From Rhizopus arrhizus (taxonomy: Eukaryota; Mucoromycota; Mucoromycetes; Mucorales; Rhizopodaceae): a stretch of 64,000 bases of DNA. Shown here piece after piece: positions 43,501 through 55,366 of this stretch (the first letter of the stretch is position 1; each line of letters begins with the position of its first letter). The notes under the pieces are model-generated. The model had not been told where the DNA came from and ran no database searches. It saw nothing but the letters and a program-made list of their open reading frames with translations. The translations under genes were made by a program, and so were the position numbers. The DNA is taken from assembly GCA_024220505.1 (NCBI GenBank), contig JAKZZE010000030.1, positions 62,001 through 126,000 on the forward strand. Reading direction: 5' to 3'.

Positions 43501-43970
43501 ATAGCAGCACCACGAGGAGAGACCAATGCATCACCAGTGAGGTCACCAAGACGAGCATTAAAGTCGCCACAAATAAAAGCGTTGGGTAATGAGGGGATGG
43601 AAGAAAGTACATTAATAAAATCAGCGGTAGAAAGAGAAGGAGGAACATACAAACAATGAATGTGAAAGGATCCGACCTTCAATGAAAGGGTATACCGATT
43701 CGGTGAAGGAAGTTGAGAGACAGGAAAGGGACAAGAAGGAGAGACCAGAGCAGTAACACCCATCGAACCACGGTTGGCCGAAGGTACAGGAACACCATAC
43801 ACATGATACTGCATCCAGTCAGTAGGAAGAAGAGAAGGGGAAAGAAGCCAAGTCTCGGTGATGAAAAGGAGAGTAGAGGAGAGACAATGAGACAAGACCT
43901 CATGAACGGTCGTGGTCCGAAGACCATTCGCGTTCCAAAGGCTTATAGAAAGGTGTTGGACCTCACTCAT
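40566..43970 (-). CDS. LINE ORF2 (L3), second linker type
   Basis: A 1134-residue intact frame. Endonuclease and RT motifs match L1, but the linker between them is different: instead of the PSG-rich stretch it reads GPPGSSPLVVS, then AATHTSTSTTHS, then NTSIFSPATLALLIGQLP. L5 has the same linker type, so the family has at least two subtypes. In this copy one RT-upstream Arg is Cys (GFRPCRS). Confidence 0.92.
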   Translation of the reverse strand: MSEVQHLSISLWNANGLRTTTVHEVLSHCLSSTLLFITETWLLSPSLLPTDWMQYHVYGVPVPSANRGSMGVTALVSPSCPFPVSQLPSPNRYTLSLKVGSFHIHCLYVPPSLSTADFINVLSSIPSLPNAFICGDFNARLGDLTGDALVSPRGAAMARWLADRSLTVLNGPLAHGIPTWVGFRDDREMSSIIDMFLTNASLMSPRLDIASDLSLGSDHRLLTLSFSFAQSSASESLSDIPNATIHPRRLWNLSRLGEPDPCQLYQDTFRSSSAPLLSQLKRLVQHPPSSRPPIDDLNASLNNIIYRSLDSSVGDRPPRPSHWKKYWTQQLQDAADFRNRCYRRWRRAFGIDKVYWWHQHQQANTSFRQAVANAKRLSWQAFCKSLESDFTKAISKVKQLKRRHLTSCSYTHPDGPATAVEVMARHLASVYDGHLLPSVRPPAPPDPSSLGLPFGPPGSSPLVVSPGAATHTSTSTTHSTHFNTSIFSPATLALLIGQLPTRKAPGADHIKAEMLKPISTDLSFILSWFFTLCCQWSYVPSLWRHAQVYPIFKKGDSSLPSNYRPISLTSVFRKLLELSLSPWLSSVSPPLDLAQGGFRPCRSALDQALCLHELMQSYYRRSHRFPVVAFLDIKSAYDTVDRRVIWDALSRSGAGSSPCLPLLVHLFDDVSVSVLVSNHSSAAFSPVTGVLQGSVLSPHLYSVYINSLPALLRQVAAPATHLVPSSGSADAGMVPVNSLLFADDVAVIGSAKSVKEMLKLCEDHSLSLGYRWNPLKCAVLNHPTSSSSSSGSTQLKLYGTSLPLVDKFVYLGMPFVKTCLSAASVLPLRSPGVLQLMGILNKIGVNRQGFSLLLCARIYATFVRPKFEYGLAISKFSAAQVKEIDRLQDRCLRMMVGGHATSSTLVIKHMTTLPSMHHRIDVLTTRYCLRARSLPGSCLLSLLSTTLPVSRIKVHLEKNPLFLALPSPPPSSDARLKTFFRQYRERQVVTLATSTTQVLLRACRPALVVDPILYVPATRAERSLLVRWRLGWLPGKPEDCPCGRDRRSRRHFLECDLIPSFLWSDLPRCPPGSYPIDFALSSLPLGRSARCPPWWSSLLLMLWHIQRLCRPNSFYAIDSSPGALWYSRSTRNSD

Positions 43971-44977
43971 AATGAGTGTGATCCAGCACTAGCGGAATCA
44001 GAGACCAAAGCATCTGACATGACCGTGTCACCACGGAAAGCAGCGCCTGGGTCACGACCACGAGAAGCAGAAAGGGGAGAAGGGAGGGAGGATAGAATCT
44101 GACTCAAAGAGTCCTCATCGATCCAACCCTTGGAAGAAAAGTACTTACCTACGGGACCCACCAGATGAGCACGGCCAGCACCAAGACGAGAGAGAGCACG
44201 GGAGCAGCGAGTGAACTGAAGCTCAGCACATTCATTAGCCTTGTCAGCCGATGAAAGATGCTGGAGCTCAGGATCCGCCAAGTGGACAGGATCCAAAGGA
44301 TCAAAACCGTCAACCAACGGAACCTTGGCTGTGGATAGAAGAGAGATCACCTCTTCTTTGTACTGGACATGAACCAAGAGACCAATGACCTTAGGTCCAG
44401 GGAAGCAGATATCAAGGATGCGGGAGAGGTCGAGGCCAAGCAAACGGAGGTTTCTGCGAACTTCAGAACGGGACAGCTTGCGGTTGCGATTCAAGTACAA
44501 GTACTCGAATCCACGAGGAACAGAAGGGTCAACTGGCATAAACGTACGACTAGCAGCAAGCTTACGCTTCTTGCTAGGTGGGCGGCGTGAGGTGGTAGTA
44601 GTAGTAGTAGTAGCAGCAGCCTTGGCAGCGATAGCACTGTAGGTTGCATTGTTCTTTTGAGGTGCATTTTGGGGCGCACGTATGGATGCCGGGTCGGAAG
44701 CCAAAGAGGAGAAAGCGGAAGAACTATTGACGTCAGCGCCAGCGGAAAGTTGAGATTCGAGTGAGGCGATTTTCGCCTTCAAAGTAGCGTTTTCACTGCG
44801 TAAAGCAGTCAGTTCAGCAAACAAGTCATCATGTGTTGAAACACGTTGCTGGAGGGTTTGGAAGTTGTGCAATAAATATTGCAAAGCTTGTTGCATGTCA
44901 GAAGGGTTTGGAATGTTGACATTTGCAACTCCATCTTGCGAGATGAGCGAAATGGGGGAACCAGATTGTTGAGACAT
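43967..44977 (-). CDS. LINE ORF1 (L3)
   Basis: 336 residues from MSQQSG, intact. It differs from L1 in the basic segment (LAASRTFMPVDPSVPRG) and in an added Thr run encoded by GTAGTAGTAG repeats, and has YFSSKGW where L1 has YFCSKGW. These variants are shared with L5. The stop overlaps the ORF2 start by ATGA. Confidence 0.87.
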   Translation of the reverse strand: MSQQSGSPISLISQDGVANVNIPNPSDMQQALQYLLHNFQTLQQRVSTHDDLFAELTALRSENATLKAKIASLESQLSAGADVNSSSAFSSLASDPASIRAPQNAPQKNNATYSAIAAKAAATTTTTTTSRRPPSKKRKLAASRTFMPVDPSVPRGFEYLYLNRNRKLSRSEVRRNLRLLGLDLSRILDICFPGPKVIGLLVHVQYKEEVISLLSTAKVPLVDGFDPLDPVHLADPELQHLSSADKANECAELQFTRCSRALSRLGAGRAHLVGPVGKYFSSKGWIDEDSLSQILSSLPSPLSASRGRDPGAAFRGDTVMSDALVSDSASAGSHSL

Positions 44978-47369
44978 GGGAAATGTCGAAAATGGTGAAA
45001 AATACAGCAATCGAGTTGAAAAAAATAACGTTTGTAGAGAAAAATACGACGATTATTTTGGTGCTAAAACGGTGGATGGATGTATCGTATTCGCAGAGAT
45101 ATTTGAGTTCAAAGTTGATCACGCGTACTATACCTTGTGTAACGGTCGGAAGAGCGAAAGAAAGGTGGTCGCTTAGCTCAGGTTAAAGATTTTGTTTTTA
45201 TTAAATAACGAAGATATATTGCAGGCGACTAAAAAGTCATTATTGCATCTTCCAGTACAAAGAAAAAGAATAAGTACAAAAAAAGGAGCCTGAGAAACAG
45301 AAAAACTCCAAAAAAAAGATAGAGAAAAAAGATGAGATTGACTGCCTACTTCCACAACTTAGCTGACCTACTGTCACAACCCAACGGCAAGGAACTTTGA
45401 TGGCTTTACTTCCGTGGGGGATCAGCAGGAGACAGACAAAGAAGGGTTTCAGTCAGGGTGACGAGAAGAACTTGAATACCATAAGGCACCAGGAGAAGAG
45501 TCAATAGGAAGATTCCTATCAGGACGACAGAGACGTTGGATATGCGAAAGCATCAATAGGAGTGATGACCACCAAGGAGGACAGCGAGCTGAGCGACCAA
45601 GAGGCAACGAGGAAAGAGCAAAGTCTATAGGGTAAGACCCAGGAGGACAGCGAGGCAGATCAGACCAGAGGAAAGACGGTATCAAATCGCACTCAAGAAA
45701 GTGGCGACGGGAACGACGATCACGGCCACAAGGACAGTCTTCAGGCTTACCTGGCAGCCAGCCAAGACGCCAACGTACCAAGAGAGAGCGTTCTGCACGG
45801 GTTGCAGGAACGTAGAGAATGGGATCAACCACCAGAGCAGGGCGACATGCGCGTAAGAGAACCTGGGTAGTGGAGGTGACGAGTGAAGTGACTTGACGCT
45901 CACGATACTGGCGAAAGAAGGTCTTGAGCCGAGCATCGGAGGACGGAGGAGGAAAAGGCAGAGCCAAGAAGAGCGGATTCTTTTGAAGATGGATTTGTAT
46001 GCGAGAGACAGGTAACGTTGTTGACAACAGAGACAGCAAGCAAGAAGCAGGGAGAGAGCGAGCACGAAGACAGTAGCGAGTTGTAAGCACATCTACACGA
46101 TGGCGCATAGATGGCAAAGTAGTGAGATGCTTGATAATGGTGGTGGAAGAAGTGGCATGGCCACCTACCATCATACGAAGGCAGCGATCTTGAAGACGTT
46201 CAATTTCTTTCACTTGAGCAGCAGAAAATTTGGAAATGGCGAGACCATATTCGAACTTTGGACGGACAAATGTGGCATAGATGCGAGCACACAGGAGCAG
46301 AGAAAAGCCTTGACGATTCACGCCAATCTTGTTGAGAATACCCATTAGTTGAAGCACACCAGGAGAACGAAGAGAAAGCACCGAAGCAGCAGAGAGACCA
46401 GCCTTGACGAAAGGCATACCAAGGTACACAAACTTGTCGACCAAAGGCAGAGAAGTACCATAGAGTGTAAGTTGGGTTGAACCAGATGACGATGAAGAGG
46501 AAGTGGGGTGGTTGAGCACCGCACACTTCAGAGGATTCCAACGATATCCAAGAGACAGCGAGTGATCCTCACAGAGCTTGAGCATCTCTTTGACTGACTT
46601 TGCCGAGCCAATGACTGCGACATCGTCAGCAAAGAGGAGAGAGTTGACTGGGACCATACCAGCATCGGAGCGACCAGAGGAGGGAACCAAATGGGTGGCA
46701 GGAGCAGCGACTTGACGAAGTAAAGCAGGAAGAGTATTGATGTACACCGAGTACAAGTGAGGACTGAGAACAGAACCTTGCAAGACACCGGTGACAGGAG
46801 AGAAAGCAGCAGAAGAATGGTTTGACACCAAGACAGACACCGAGACATCATCAAAGAGATGGACCAAGAGAGGCAGACAAGGAGACGAACCAGCACCAGA
46901 ACGAGAGAGAGCATCCCAGATAACACGCCGGTCGACGGTATCGTAGGCCGACTTGATATCCAGGAATGCAACCACAGGAAAACGATGAGATCGACGATAG
47001 TAAGACTGCATCAGCTCATGAAGGCATAGGGCTTGATCAAGAGCTGAGCGACGAGGACGGAAACCACCTTGAGCGAGGTCAAGGGGAGGAGAGACAGAAG
47101 ACAACCATGGAGCGAGACTAAGCTCAAGGAGCTTTCTGAACACCGAGGTCAGTGAGATCGGTCGATAATTGGACGGCAGCGAAGGATCACCTTTCTTGAA
47201 GATTGGATAGACTTGAGCATGCCGCCAGAGAAGGAACGTAAGACCATTGACAGCACAAGGAGAAGAACCAAGACAGCAAGTGGGAGAGGTCAGTACTGAT
47301 CGGCTTGAGCATCTCGGCCTTGATGTGATCAGCACCAGGAGCTTTACGAGTAGGGAGCTGACCGATATA

Positions 47370-48999
47370 CAGTAGCGGACAAAACTGGTGCACAAAACTT
47401 AAAATTAACATTGTATCTCCGCCATATGTCTGCGACTTTTGTGGTATATACCATCTGAAAGACAGTCTAAAATATACATTACGTTATGTAAACCGGAACT
47501 GTGCCGGACATCCCTCAGGCATAAGGTCATTTTTAGTGATTTTTTGCATATTTCAATTTTCGCCAAAAATGTAGTGCTTGTCTAGCCTTCTTTCAATTTT
47601 CCCCAAATCTCTCCCGTTTGCTTTCAGATTTCACAGCAGATTAGTAAATTCTAGTAGCTCTTAAAAAATATATAAAACTGTACTTATTTTGTATTTCCCA
47701 TTGAGCCCCCCCTTTTGTTTTTACCCTATTCACTATAACAAAGTACTAGCCTTATATGTTTAAGAAAATAAGCAACTGTAAAAATGAAACTCTGAGATCT
47801 CGAATACACTTAGTTCGTACGACAACAGATATTCCTAGAGTAACAAGAATCTCTAAATGGACAATCAACAGGAGAAAGAGGGAAGAAAGAAACTTAATGT
47901 CTTGTGATCATGAAGGTATCCCGCTATTAGCCTGAAAAGTTATTAGTTCAGTCATCAACCTAGAGCTTGGACAAGGTCCGCTACACACAGTTCCTGATGC
48001 TCAGCACATTTTGAGGACCTTAAGATACAGTGTTAGCAGACTGTCAGTCTAAAGGCACAGTAGGAAGCTAGATTTTGAGTCTGGAAGTAAGGAATCGAAG
48101 AATTTCATCAGCTGTATAAGTCGGAAAAAGCGATGAATGTGGTATCACGACAAGCCATTGTATACTATAGAGGGCTGGAAGTCTTCTATCTTTAGCAATG
48201 AAACAAATATGAACATTATGGATGCAGACAGTATACACTAATATTGAAAGCAAGTCGAGCAACCTTAGCGATTTTTTCACGGTGATCAAACAATGAAGCA
48301 TGCTGGCTGCTCTGTTATGTTTTAAGGCTGTATTAGATATTGAGGACCAGAATATGTGTGTCAGGTATACGATGGTATAATGAACTCATAAATATACACA
48401 TATATTTCGCTTACTTCATATCACAAAAGCCTAGCGTATAGTAGTCTAAAACGTCGTAATCTCTCGTTTCAGTATGACAATGACACAAGGCACAAGTCGA
48501 CGCATGTCACAAACTCAATATTTGATAACAGCGCTTCTGTGCTACAAGTTTAGCCGCCACTAATCCCGGCCTAAGTCCGCTTAAGCATGCCAGGTGGCAA
48601 TTGATGGCAAAGGTATGATGATACGACACTAGATCAAAAAGGGTCGATGATCTTTGGAAAAGAATAGTTAAAGAGCCGGGTTCTTTTACTGAAAATGATA
48701 TACACGCATATTATTAGCATATGCAAAGAAGAATATCCGATAATATCAAGAGATGAGATGATTATATAAAGTCTAAGGTCTTAGCCACTTTTGCGGTTTT
48801 TAGAAAATATAAAATTTTATAAATTTAAAGCACGCTTATCGCTCAGTTTTAACAATGTCATGCTTAGAACATACATAAATTACAATGACTAGTATATCCT
48901 CCTTCTAGTACAGTTTCATGACTATTGCAATTACCATGAGCAGGTAATGGTAGTTAAAAGCTGAAAAAAAGTTTTGTGCACCAGTTTTGTCCGCTACTG
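47370..48999 (+). mobile_element. Tc1/mariner element Tc-2, decayed but with perfect ends
   Basis: Precise insertion at a TA in L4 ORF2 (TA at 47368-47369 and 49000-49001; the uninterrupted copies read GATATACATG). Terminal inverted repeats are 31 bp and identical, starting CAGTAGCGGACAAAAC. The interior carries a ruined transposase on the plus strand, opposite to the LINE. It is unrelated in sequence to Tc-1 at 28100. Confidence 0.94.
47756..48795 (+). pseudogene. Remnant of a Tc1-type transposase
   Basis: Translated pieces in changing frames still resemble the family: an N-terminal helix-turn-helix-like region after ATG 47756 (IPRVTRISKWTINRR), WKSSIFSNETNMNIMDADS around the first catalytic position (here Asn-Glu-Thr in place of Asp-Glu-Ser), FSMTMTQG/QYDNDTRHK near the second Asp, and DLWKRIVKEP with RISDN at the end. 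Many stops and frame changes separate them. It cannot make a functional enzyme. Confidence 0.75.
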
Positions 49000-50573
49000 T
49001 ACATGTGGATTGTTAAAGGAGTGAATAAAGAGTGACTTGAACCAGGAGGACCAGAGGAACCAAAAGGAGACATACCAGAGGGAGACGTACCAGAAGGAGA
49101 CGAACCAGAGGGAGACGAACCATGGAGACCAAGAGGCAAACCAAGAGAGGATGGAGATGATGGAGGTGGTGGGCGAGTGGAAGGTAGAAGACTGCCATCA
49201 AAGACCGAAGCCAAGTGACTAGCCATTACCTCCACTGCCTTAGACGGACCATCAGGATGGGAAAACGACGATGATGACTGATGTCGTCGATTGAGTTGCT
49301 TGACTTTGGAAACGGCTTTAGTGAAGTCAGATTCGAGAGACTTGCAAAATGCTTGCCAGGAGAGACGTTTGGCATTGACCACAGCTTGACGGAAAGAGGT
49401 ATTCGCTTGTTGATGTTGATGCCACCAATAGACTTTGTCGATGCCAAAGGCACGACGCCATCTACGGTAGCACCTGTTGCGGAAGTCAGCAGCATCTTGA
49501 AGTTGTTGTGTCCAGTACTTTTTCCAATGTGAAGGACGAGGTGGACGATCACCGACAGAAGAGTCAAGGGAGCGGTAGATGATATCGTTGAGCGACGCGT
49601 TGAGGTCGTCAATAGGCGGACGTGAAGAAGGAGGGTGTTGAACCAACCTCTTCAGTTGAGACAGCAAAGGAGCAGAGGACGAACGAAAGGTGTCTTGATA
49701 CAATTGACATGGATCAGGTTCACCAAGGCGAGACAAGTTCCATAGTCGACGAGGATGTAGTGTTGTATCAGATGTATCAGACATAGACTCAGAGGCACTT
49801 GACTGAGCAAAAGAAAATGACAGCGTTAGTAGACGATGATCAGAACCAAGAGACAAGTCAGACGCGATATCAAGGCGAGGAGACATCAATAACGCGTTTG
49901 TTAAAAACATGTCAATGATGCTACTCATCTCTCGATCATCACGAAACCCGACCCAGGTAGGAATACCATGAGCCAGTGGGCCGTTCAGAACGGTCAAAGA
50001 GCGATCAGCAAGCCAGCGAGCCATAGCAGCACCACGAGGAGAGACCAATGCATCACCAGTGAGGTCACCAAGACGAGCATTAAAGTCGCCACAAATAAAA
50101 GTATTGGGGAGAGAAGGAATGGAGGAAAGTACATTAATAAGTTCAGAGTTGGAAAGAGGAGGGGGAACATACAAACAATGAATGCGAAACGGTCCGACCT
50201 TCAACGAAAGGGTATACCGATTCGCTGAAGGAAGTTGAGAGACAGGAAAGGGACAAGAAGGAGAGACCAGAGCAGTAACACCCATCGAACCACGGTTGGC
50301 CGAAGGTACAGGAACACCATACACATGATACTGCATCCAGTCAGTAGGAAGGAGCGAAGGGGAAAGAAGCCAAGTCTCGGTAATAAAAAGGAGTGTGGAA
50401 GATAAACAATGAGACAGGACCTCATGAACGGTCGTGGTCCGAAGACCATTCGCGTTCCAAAGGCTTATAGAAAGGTGTTGGACCTCACTCATAATGAGTG
50501 TGATCCAGCACTAGCGGAATCAGAGACCAAAGCATCTGACATGACCGTGTCACCACGGAAAGCAGCGCCTGGG

Positions 50574-51494
50574 TCACGACCACGAGAAGCAGAAAGAGGA
50601 GAGGGGAAGGGAAGACAGAATCTGACTCAAAGAGTCCTCATCAAGCCAACCCTTGGAACAAAAGTACTTACCTACGGGACCCACCAGATGAGCACGGCCA
50701 GCACCAAGACGAGAGAGAGCACGGGAGCAGCGAGTGAACTGAAGCTCAGCACATTCATTAGCCTTGTCAGCCGATGAAAGATGCTGGAGCTCAGGATCCG
50801 CCAAGTGGACAGGATCCAAAGGATCAAAACCGTCAACCAACGGAACCTTGGCAGCAGAAAGAAGAGAGATCACCTCTTCTTTGTAAAGAACATGGATCAG
50901 GAGACCAATGGCCTTTGGGCCAGGAAAGCAGATGTCCAAAACACGGGAAAGATCAAGACCAAGTAAACGCAGGTTGCGTCTAATTTCAGCACGGGACAGT
51001 TTGCGGTTTCTATGCAAGTACAGGTATTCGAAACCACGAGGAGCAGAAGGGTCAACTGGTTGGAATGGGCGACTAGCAGCAAGCTTTCGCTTCTTGCTAG
51101 GTGGGCGACGGGTAGTAGTAGCAGTAGTAGCAGCAGCCTTGGCAGCAATAGAACTATAGGTTGCATTGTTCGTTTGGGGTGCATCTTGGGGTGCACGTAT
51201 GGTAACCGGGTCGGAAGCCAAAGAGGAAAAAGCGGAAGAACGGTTGACGTCAGCGCCAGCGGAAAGTTGAGACTCGAGTGAGGCGATTTTCGCCTTCAGA
51301 GTAGCATTTTCACTGCGTAAAGCAGTCAGTTCAGCAAACAAGTCATCGTGTGTTGAAACACGTTGCTGGAGTGTTTCGAAGTTGTGCAATAAATATTGCA
51401 AAGCTTGTTGCATGTCAGAAGCGTTTGGAATGTTGACATTTGCAACTCCATCTTGCGAGATGAGCGAAATGGGGGAGCCAGATTGTTGAGACAT
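50574..51494 (-). pseudogene. LINE ORF1 (L4), frameshifted
   Basis: About 306 residues with the same extra base (about 50601-50612) and the same altered end PLSSFCFSWS as L2. The coiled coil and RRM-like region are intact. Confidence 0.88.
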
Positions 51495-51965
51495 GGGAAA
51501 TGTCGAAAATGGTGAAAAATACAGCAATCGAGTTGAAAAAAATATAGTTTGTAGAGAAAAATACGACGATTATTTTGGTGTTAAAACGGTAGATGGATGT
51601 ATCGTATTCGCAGAGATATTTGAGTTCAAAGTTGATTACGCGTACTATACCTTGTGTAACGGTCGGAAGAGCGAAAGAAAGGTTGGTCGCTTAGCTCAGG
51701 TTAAAGATTTTGTTTTTATTTAATAGGAAGATATTTGCAGGCGACTAAAAAGTCATTGTTGCATCTTCAAGTACAATGAAAAAAGAATAAGGTACAAAAA
51801 AAGGAGCCTGAGAAACAGAAAAACTCCAAAAAAAAGATAACGCAAAAGATGAGACTTGCTGCCTACTTCCACAACTTAGCTGACCTACTGTCACAACCCA
51901 ACGGTAAGGAACTTTGATGGCTTTACTTCCGTGGGGGATCAGCAGGAGACAGACAAAGAAGGGTT

Positions 51966-54900
51966 TCAGTCAGAGTTGCGAGTAGAACGAGAATACCATA
52001 AGGCACCAGGAGAAGAGTCAATAGCATAGAAGCTATTAGGACGGCAGAGACGTTGTATATGCCAGAGCATAAGAAGCAGCGATGACCACCAAGGAGGACA
52101 GCGAGCTGAGCGACCAAGAGGCAACGAGGAAAGAGCAAAGTCTATAGGGTAGGACCCAGGAGGACAGCGAGGCAGATCAGACCAGAGGAATGATGGTATA
52201 AGGTCGCACTCTAGAAAGTGACGACGAGAGCGACGATCACGTCCACAAGGACAGTCTTCAGGCTTACCTGGCAGCCAGCCAAGACGCCAACGAACCAAGA
52301 GAGAGCGTTCTGCACGAGTAGCAGGAACGTATAAGATGGGATCAACCACCAGAGCAGGGCGACATGCGCGTAAGAGAACCTGGGTAGTGGAGGTGACGAG
52401 AGAGATGACTTGACGCTCACGATACTGGCGGAAGAAGGACTTGAGCCGAGCATCGGAGGACGGAGGAGGAGAAGACAAAGCCAAGAAAAGCGGATTCTTT
52501 TGAAGATGAACCTTGATGCGAGATACTGGAAGCGTTGACGATAGCAGAGACAGCAGGCAAGAACCAGGAAGAGAACGAGCACGTAGACAGTAGCGAGTGA
52601 TAAGCACATCTATGCGGTGGCGCATAGATGGCAGTGTTGTAATGTGCTTGATAATAGTAGTCGACGAGGTACGATGGCCACCAACCAAGAGACGGAGACA
52701 GCGATCTTGTAAGCTTTCAATAGACTTGAGATCAGTTGCCGTCAGCCGAGATATGGCTAGGCCATACTCAAACTTCGGGCGAACAAAGGTGGCATAGATG
52801 CGTGAGCAGAGCAAAAGAGAGAAACCTTGACGATTGACACCAATCTTGTTCAGGATAGCCATAACCTTGATGACACCAGGAGACCGGAGAGAAACCAAAG
52901 AAGGAGCAGAGAGACCAGACTTGACGAAGGGCACTCCAAGATATACGAACTCATCCACCAAAGGCAGAGGAGTACCGTACAACTGGAGGCGATCAGAGGA
53001 AGACGAAGAAGATGACAATGGTGGATGGTTGAGCACCGCACATTTTGTTGGGTTCCATCGATAACCCAGAGACAGTGAATGTTCTTCACATAGCTTGAGC
53101 ATCTCTTTGACTGACTTTGCCGAGCCAATGACTGCGACATCGTCAGCAAAGAGGAGAGAGTTCACTGGGACCATACCAGCATCGGAGCGACCAGAGGAGG
53201 GAACCAAATGGGTGGCAGGAGCAGCGACTTGACGAAGTAAGGAGGGTAGAGTGTTGATGTACACCGAGTACAAGTGAGGACTGAGAACAGAACCTTGCAA
53301 GACACCGGTGACAGGAGAAAAAGGAGTGGACGAGTGATTGGACACCAAGACAGACACCGAGACATCATCAAACAGATGGACCAAGAGAGACAGGAACGGA
53401 CTTGACGCACCAGAGCGAGAGAGAGCATCCCAGATAACACGCCGGTCGACGGTATCGTAGGCCGACTTGATATCCAGGAATGCAACCACAGGAAAACGAT
53501 GTGAGCGACGATAATAGGACTGCATCAGCTCATGAAGACATAAGGCTTGATCAAGAGCTGAGCGACGAGGACGGAAACCACCTTGAGCGAGGTCAAGGGG
53601 AGGAGAGACAGAGGACAACCATGGAGAGAGCGACAGCTCAAGTAGCTTGCGGAATATAGATGTAAGTGATATTGGACGGTAGTTTGAGGGAAGTGATGAA
53701 TCACCTTTCTTGAAGATAGGATAGACTAGAGCATGTCGCCAGAGAGAAGGAACATAGGACCATTGCCAGCATAGAGTGAAGAACCAGGAAAGAATGAACG
53801 ACAGGTCAGTATTGATCGGCTTGAGCATCTCGGCCTTGATGTGATCAGCACCAGGAGCTTTGCGCGTAGGCAGTTGACCGATAAGTGAAGCCAATGTTGC
53901 AGGCGAGAATATTGAAGTGTTGAAATGAGCGGAATGAGCAGTAGATGTAAGAATTTGAGCAGCAGCACCAGAAGAGACAACCAAAGGAGACGAACCAGGA
54001 GGACCAAAGGGCAAACCAAGAGAAGACGGATCAGGAGGAGAAGGCGGGCGGACAGATGGAAGCAAGTGACCATCATAAACAGAAGCCAAGTGATGAGCCA
54101 TTACTTCCACTGCCGTAGCCGGACCATCAGGATGAGTGAATGATGATGAGGTGAGGTGACGACGTTTGAGTTGTTTTACTTTAGAGATGGCTTTCGTAAA
54201 GTCAGACTCCAGCGACTTGCAAAATGCTTGCCAAGAGAGACGTTTGGCAGTGGCAACAGCTTGACGGAAAGAACTATTCGCTTGTTGATGTTGATGCCAC
54301 CAATAGACTTTGTCAATACCAAAGGCACGACGCCATCTACGGTAGCACCTGTTGCGGAAGTCAGCAGCATCTTGAAGTTGTTGCGTCCAGTACTTTTTCC
54401 AATGGGATGGACGAGGAGGACGATCACCGACAGAAGAGTCAAGAGAGCGGTAGATGATTGAGTTGAGCGACGCGTTGAGGTCGTCAATAGGCGGACGTGA
54501 AGAAGGAGGGTGTTGAACCAACCTTTTCAGTTGAGAAAGCAATGGAGCAGATGACGAGCGAAATGTATCTTGATACAGCTGACATGGATCAGGTTCACCA
54601 AGGCGAGACAAGTTCCATAATCGACGAGGATGAATGGTAGCATCAGATGTTTCAGACAATGACCCAGGGGCACTTGACTGAGCAAATGAGAAAGACAAGG
54701 TCAGCAGACGATGGTCAGAACCAAGAGACAAGTCAGACGCGATGTCAAGGCGAGGAGACATCAATGACGCGTTTGTTAAAAACATGTCAATGATGCTACT
54801 CATCTCTCGATCATCACGAAACCCGACCCAGGTAGGAATACCATGAGCCAGTGGGCCGTTCAGAACGGTCAAGGAACGATCAGCAAGCCAGCGAGCCATA

Positions 54901-55366
54901 GCAGCACCACGAGGAGAGGCCAATGCATCACCAGTGAGGTCACCAAGACGAGCATTAAAGTCGCCACAAATAAAGTATTGGGTAAGGAGGGGATGGAGGA
55001 AAGTACATTTACAAATTCAGAGTTGGAAAGAGGAGGAGGAACATACAAACAATGAATGCGAAACGGTCCGACCTTCAACGAAAGGGTATACCGATTCGCT
55101 GAAGGAAGTTGAGAGACAGGAAAGGGACAAGAAGGAGAGACCAGAGCAGTAACACCCATCGAACCACGGTTGGCCGAAGGTACAGGAACACCATACACAT
55201 GATACTGCATCCAGTCAGTAGGAAGAAGAGAAGGGGAAAGAAGCCAAGTCTCGGTGATGAAAAGGAGTGTAGAGGAGAGACAATGAGACAAGACCTCATG
55301 AACGGTCGTGGTCCGAAGACCATTCGCGTTCCAAAGGCTTATAGAAAGGTGTTGGACCTCACTCAT
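51966..55366 (-). pseudogene. LINE ORF2 (L5), one-base deletion in the endonuclease
   Basis: Loss of one A in the run ATAAAAG (plus strand, about 54971-54975) shifts the frame within the NTFICGDFN motif, so endonuclease and RT are in different frames. The rest is open for 985 residues with all RT motifs and the CCHC end. It is the most divergent RT in the array: RLTATDLKSIESLQDRC replaces KFSAAQVKEIDRLQDRC, and GASSPFLSLL lacks two residues. Confidence 0.92.

Larger units (their letters stand above)
40285..45166 (-). mobile_element. LINE L3, full length
   Basis: Both ORFs are open with the ATGA overlap. The 3' UTR differs slightly from L1 and L2 (TTTAATAGGAAG instead of TTAAATAACGAAG). The first 370 bases or so at the left (40285-40650) are the same as the start of L5. 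Right junction: ...AAAGGT then GGTCGC. Confidence 0.93.
45449..50492 (-). pseudogene. LINE ORF2 (L4), broken
   Basis: The 5' part (50492 down to 49002) encodes the intact endonuclease and linker. The Tc1 element then interrupts the frame between linker and RT (after IHMY). The 3' part (47367 down to 45449) encodes the RT and the CCHC end, but has a 2-bp deletion at about 47227-47231 (CCAGAGAAGG where others have CCAGAGAGAAGG), so the segment up to WRHAQVYP is out of frame with the rest. RT motifs FLDIKSAYD and FADD remain. Confidence 0.92.
45167..51684 (-). mobile_element. LINE L4, interrupted by a Tc1 element
   Basis: A full-length LINE split by a 1630-bp Tc1/mariner insertion (47370-48999). 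It is a mosaic: its 5' part and its 3' part resemble L2, while the middle, roughly 46800-49090 around the Tc1 insertion, resembles L1 and L6. Both ORFs are broken. Junction with L5 is ...AAAGGTT then GGTCGC, the same as L2/L3. Confidence 0.92.

Noticed and set aside
48068..48301. 77-residue minus-strand frame in Tc-2
   Set aside because: It lies antisense to the transposase remnant, which reads on the plus strand.
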